A DNA stretch of 7,107 bases from an uncultured bacterium (lineage in GTDB: Bacteria > Bacillota > Clostridia > Oscillospirales > Acutalibacteraceae). Below, one piece after another: positions 4,553 through 7,107 of the stretch. A program made the position numbers and the translations under genes. The stretch spans positions 1 through 7,107 of the forward strand of contig CAJMOI010000102.1 of the NCBI GenBank assembly GCA_905215105.1, written 5' to 3'. Within the stretch, counting starts at the first letter, position 1. Each line of letters begins with the position of its first letter. The notes under the pieces are model-generated. The model was not told the origin of the DNA. It worked only from the letters and a program-made list of their open reading frames with translations, and searched no databases.

Positions 4553-5812
4553 TTACTCCGACACCCGCCGGATTTTAGCTCCCACGGCGGACAGCGCCGT
4601 CTCCGGAGATTCATATCCCCGGTCCAGATGTTGCAGACCGGTGAGGATGGTGGTTCCCTCTGCCGCCAGTCCGCCAATGAGCAGGGCAGCTCCGCCCCGC
4701 AGGTCCGGCGCCTGTACCGGTGCACCGGAAAGACGGGGAACCCCTTCCACCACGGCCACCCGTCCCTCCACCTTGATGGAAGCGCCCAGCCGAAGCAATT
4801 CTCCCGCATGTTTATAACGGCTTTCAAAAATATTCTCCACAAACATGCTGGAGCCATCGGCTACGCAGGTCATGGCCATCACCGGCGCCTGTGCGTCTGT
4901 GGGAAAGCCGGGATAGGGCATAGTGCGCACGATATGCACCGGCCGAAGCCGTCTGGGAGATCGAATTTGCAGCTGATCCCCCTGCGCTTTCAGAATGCAG
5001 CCTGCTTCCTCAAACACCGGCAGCACCAGCGAAAGATGGGCCGGGCGCACCTGATGGAGAAGCAGGTCGCTTCCCGTCGCAGCCGCAGCCGCAAGATACG
5101 TGGCCGCCACAATCCGGTCCGGAATGACCCGATGTTCACAGCCGGAGAGGAAGGGCACTCCTTCAATGACGATGACGCTCCCCCCTGCTCCGCTGACACG
5201 GCCGCCGCAGGCGTTGAGGAATTCCGCCAGATCGCAGATTTCCGGTTCCCGGGCCGCGTTGGAGAGAATGGTGGTCCCCCGGGCGCACACCGCTGCCAAC
5301 ATGACATTTTCCGTAGCCCCCACGCTGGGAAACGACAGGGAAATGGGACAGCCCCGCAAACCACCGGGTGCGCTGCATTCCAGACACCCGTGATCCTCCC
5401 GGATTTCCGCGCCCAGTTTTCGAAGAGCCGCCAGATGCAGGTCAATGGGCCGCGGGCCCAGCTCACAGCCGCCGGGAAAGGACAGCCGGGCTTTTCCCAG
5501 ACGGGAAATAATCGCCCCCAGAAACACAATGGACGAGCGCATTTCCCGCATCAGGCTTTCGGGAATTTCGTCGTCGGACAGCACTTCTGCATCCACCGTC
5601 AGGCTATGGCCTTCCCGTGACACGGTACAGCCCAGATTCTGAAGAATCCGCAGAGCAGTATCCACGTCGGAAAGCGCCGGGCAGTTATGTAAAACCGCCT
5701 GTGTCCGGCACAGAAGGGTGGCCGCCAGCAGGGGAAGCGTGCTGTTTTTGGCTCCGTGAACCCACAGCTCCCCGGACAGCCTGCCCGGACCTTCAATGAT
5801 GAATTTATCCAA
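4553..5812 (-). CDS. murA: UDP-N-acetylglucosamine 1-carboxyvinyltransferase MurA (419 aa)
   Basis: MurA transfers enolpyruvate from phosphoenolpyruvate to UDP-GlcNAc, the first committed step of peptidoglycan synthesis, in the cytoplasm. Diagnostic residues are in place: K22-N23 in HGAKNSTLP, the catalytic cysteine C116 in GGCELGPRPIDLH (a Cys form, the target of fosfomycin), GATENV (165-170), D306 in PGFPTDAQAP, R372 in DLRGG and R398 in LDRGYE. Length and the two inside-out barrel domains match the family. Translation begins at TTG (5810-5812), the only usual start in frame, and MDKFIIEG fits the family N-terminus. AAAGGG lies 9 nt before it but is buried in the hairpin at 5822-5881. It sits 75 bp after murG and 58 bp before ftsQ. 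Many Bacillota carry two MurA copies; this one is in the dcw cluster. Confidence 0.96.
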   Translation of the reverse strand: MDKFIIEGPGRLSGELWVHGAKNSTLPLLAATLLCRTQAVLHNCPALSDVDTALRILQNLGCTVSREGHSLTVDAEVLSDDEIPESLMREMRSSIVFLGAIISRLGKARLSFPGGCELGPRPIDLHLAALRKLGAEIREDHGCLECSAPGGLRGCPISLSFPSVGATENVMLAAVCARGTTILSNAAREPEICDLAEFLNACGGRVSGAGGSVIVIEGVPFLSGCEHRVIPDRIVAATYLAAAAATGSDLLLHQVRPAHLSLVLPVFEEAGCILKAQGDQLQIRSPRRLRPVHIVRTMPYPGFPTDAQAPVMAMTCVADGSSMFVENIFESRYKHAGELLRLGASIKVEGRVAVVEGVPRLSGAPVQAPDLRGGAALLIGGLAAEGTTILTGLQHLDRGYESPETALSAVGAKIRRVSE

Positions 5813-5821
5813 AACACAACA

Positions 5822-5881
5822 CCCTTTCCCTGTTTCAATCGCTCTCCATACTATGCAGGGATTGAAAAACAGGTGAAAAGG
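5822..5881 (-). promoter_or_regulatory. Long imperfect hairpin hiding the murA ribosome binding site
   Basis: In the murG-murA gap, CCTTTTC-A-CCTGTTT-TT-CAATC (5881-5860) pairs with GATTG-AAACAGG-GAAAGGG (5840-5822). That makes 19 bp with one U-G and two small bulges, around a 19-nt loop. The 3' arm contains AAAGGG, the Shine-Dalgarno of murA, 9 nt before its TTG start. The sequence following is GTGTTGTGTTTTGG, which is not a clear U-tract. The structure is visible by eye; its effect, lowering or conditioning MurA translation or acting as a processing site, is inferred. Confidence 0.6.
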
Positions 5882-5887
5882 CAGAAA

Positions 5888-7018
5888 TCAGGCTTTCCGG
5901 CTCTCTTTCAGCACCTCGTGCATCACTTTCACAATGCGCTCACAGGCATCGGGAATGGCCATTTTCGCGGCATTCTCCCCCAGCTCTGCGGCTCCGCCGG
6001 GACGGGAGAAGATTTCTTCCACCCGGTTCCACAGCAATTCGCCGGTCAAGTCCTTTTCCTCAATGAGCACGGCAGCATTGCGGCGAACCAGTGCCATGGC
6101 ATTGTGATACTGATGATTTTCCGCCACATTGGGGGAAGGAATCAGAATGGACGCCTTGCCCTGTGCCTGCAATTCGCTGAGGGTGATAGCGCCGGCGCGG
6201 CAGATGACCAGATCGGCGGCTGCCATGCACTCCGGCATATTGTTGATGTACTCCCGCAGCTGGATGCCGGGGTGCTCCTTCAAATCGAGGCCCTTTTCTG
6301 CAATCAGCTGGGGCATCCATTTGGCATACTGGCCATAACCGTGAATGTGCTGGTACTTGCCGGTTCTGGCGCTGCGCACCAGCATATCCGCCACGGCTTC
6401 ATTGATGCTTCTGGCGCCCAGGCTTCCGCCAAAGGAAAGAATCAGAGGGCGTGCATCCAGTCCCAGCTGACGACGGGAATCCTCTTTGTCAGCGCGGGCC
6501 AGCTCCTGCCGGACAGGGTTGCCGGTCAGGATGCACCGGGCATCGGCTTCAAAATGGCGCTGGGCATCGGCTACTGCCAGCATGACCCGGCTTGCCTTTT
6601 TCGCCAGCATTTTATTGGTCACGCCGGGATAGGCGTTCTGCTCGTGAATGACAGCGGGAATGCCCAGCTTCATGGCTTCCCGGATCACGGGGCCGCTGAC
6701 ATAGCCGCCGGTTCCCACACAGATATCCGGCTTGAAATCCCGGATAATCTTTTTGGCTTCCTGAGAAGAGGTCACAATACGGCCCAGCGTTTGGAGATTC
6801 CGCTGGATATTTTTCAGCGTGAGCTTCCGCTGAAAGCCGGAAATGTGGACCGTGCGGAACTCAAAACCGGCAGCGGGCACCAGCCGCTCCTCCATACCGC
6901 CTTTGTTGCCCACATACACAATGGCGGTGTCCGGCTCCTTTTCCCGAAGATATCCGGCAATGGCCAGAGCAGGGTTAATATGACCGGCGGTGCCGCCGCC
7001 TGCAAACAAAACTCTCAT
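5888..7018 (-). CDS. murG: Lipid II synthase MurG, UDP-GlcNAc transferase (376 aa)
   Basis: MurG adds GlcNAc from UDP-GlcNAc to lipid I to make lipid II on the inner face of the cytoplasmic membrane (glycosyltransferase family 28). The order of motifs is complete: GGGTAGH (7-13), GGYVSGP (104-110), HEQNAYPG (125-132), TGNPVR (165-170), GGSLGA (197-202), CRAGAITLSEL (273-283) and the sugar-nucleotide region PSPNVAENHQYHNA (294-307). Length is normal. The ATG at 7016-7018 is fixed by MRVLFAGGGTAGH and by an in-frame stop four codons upstream. No good ribosome binding site lies at normal distance; the nearest strong one (7054-7061) is 35 nt away. It is followed by murA, the next wall enzyme in the cluster. 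Confidence 0.97.
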   Translation of the reverse strand: MRVLFAGGGTAGHINPALAIAGYLREKEPDTAIVYVGNKGGMEERLVPAAGFEFRTVHISGFQRKLTLKNIQRNLQTLGRIVTSSQEAKKIIRDFKPDICVGTGGYVSGPVIREAMKLGIPAVIHEQNAYPGVTNKMLAKKASRVMLAVADAQRHFEADARCILTGNPVRQELARADKEDSRRQLGLDARPLILSFGGSLGARSINEAVADMLVRSARTGKYQHIHGYGQYAKWMPQLIAEKGLDLKEHPGIQLREYINNMPECMAAADLVICRAGAITLSELQAQGKASILIPSPNVAENHQYHNAMALVRRNAAVLIEEKDLTGELLWNRVEEIFSRPGGAAELGENAAKMAIPDACERIVKVMHEVLKESRKA

Positions 7019-7053
7019 AGATCCGCGAAGTCAGCCGGATGGCGCTCCGCTTT

Positions 7054-7061
7054 CCTCCTTT
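7054..7061 (-). promoter_or_regulatory. Strong Shine-Dalgarno sequence far from the murG start
   Basis: AAAGGAGG is a near-perfect ribosome binding site, but no ATG, GTG or TTG lies within 5-15 nt after it, and murG starts 35 nt downstream. ATCCG (about 7038-7034) and CGGAT (7023-7019 region) just before the ATG can form a 5-bp hairpin that shortens the distance but leaves about 15 nt. It overlaps the stop codon of the possible upstream ORF. Confidence 0.5.
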
Positions 7062-7107
7062 ACAAACGTATTGAAACGGATAAAGCCTTTTTTATGCCGC
7101 TAGGGCG
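7060..7107 (-). CDS. Possible C-terminal end of an upstream gene
   Basis: The minus strand is open from the window edge to TAA at 7060-7062, giving 15 residues that end SVSIRL. The other two minus frames meet stops at once. The gene before murG in related clusters is often ftsW/spoVE or murD, but 15 residues are too few to identify it, and the stretch could also be non-coding. Confidence 0.3.
   Translation of the reverse strand, partial: RPSGIKKALSVSIRL

Noticed and set aside
4493..5620. Long plus-strand ORF opposite murA (375 codons)
   Set aside because: It is the complement of a complete MurA frame; its repeated SQSRIQSRI segment is only the 12-bp tandem repeat read through.

Overview
The window looks like a piece of a Bacillota chromosome, most likely a Clostridia member close to the Oscillospirales. 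The clues are the gene order, AGGAGG-like ribosome binding sites, TTG and GTG starts, sigma-A-type promoters with extended -10 boxes, and an FtsZ and CorA of clostridial character. The lineage call is an inference from style, not from a database match. All genes that I accept are on the minus strand, so the window reads biologically from right to left.

From 7107 down to 3652 lies part of a division and cell wall (dcw) cluster: the possible tail of an unidentified upstream gene, then murG (lipid II synthesis), murA (first committed step of peptidoglycan synthesis) and ftsQ/divIB (divisome scaffold). There is no ftsA between ftsQ and ftsZ. The murG-murA gap holds a long imperfect hairpin that buries the murA ribosome binding site. 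The murA-ftsQ gap holds a 12-bp tandem repeat.

From 3651 down to 1118 lie two tubulin-family genes. The first is a canonical ftsZ with its own promoter; the upstream gap also contains an inverted pair of perfect Spo0A-box cores. The ftsZ gene ends in a strong terminator. Behind it is a second, divergent FtsZ-like gene with its own promoter and terminator. Its product has altered GTP-binding loops, lacks the T3-loop segment and lacks the whole C-terminal tail, but keeps both T7-loop aspartates. The two terminators share the same stem core.

From 1117 down to 1 is a separate corA unit: a promoter, a palindrome near the start site, a well-initiated 38-codon leader ORF that begins Val/Met-Lys-Pro-Asp-Pro, strong hairpins, and then a CorA-type Mg2+ transporter gene cut by the window edge before its membrane segments. 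The leader ORF resembles in logic the Pro/acidic leader peptides of enterobacterial Mg2+ transporters. That leader and the tail-less FtsZ paralogue are the two most interesting items here.
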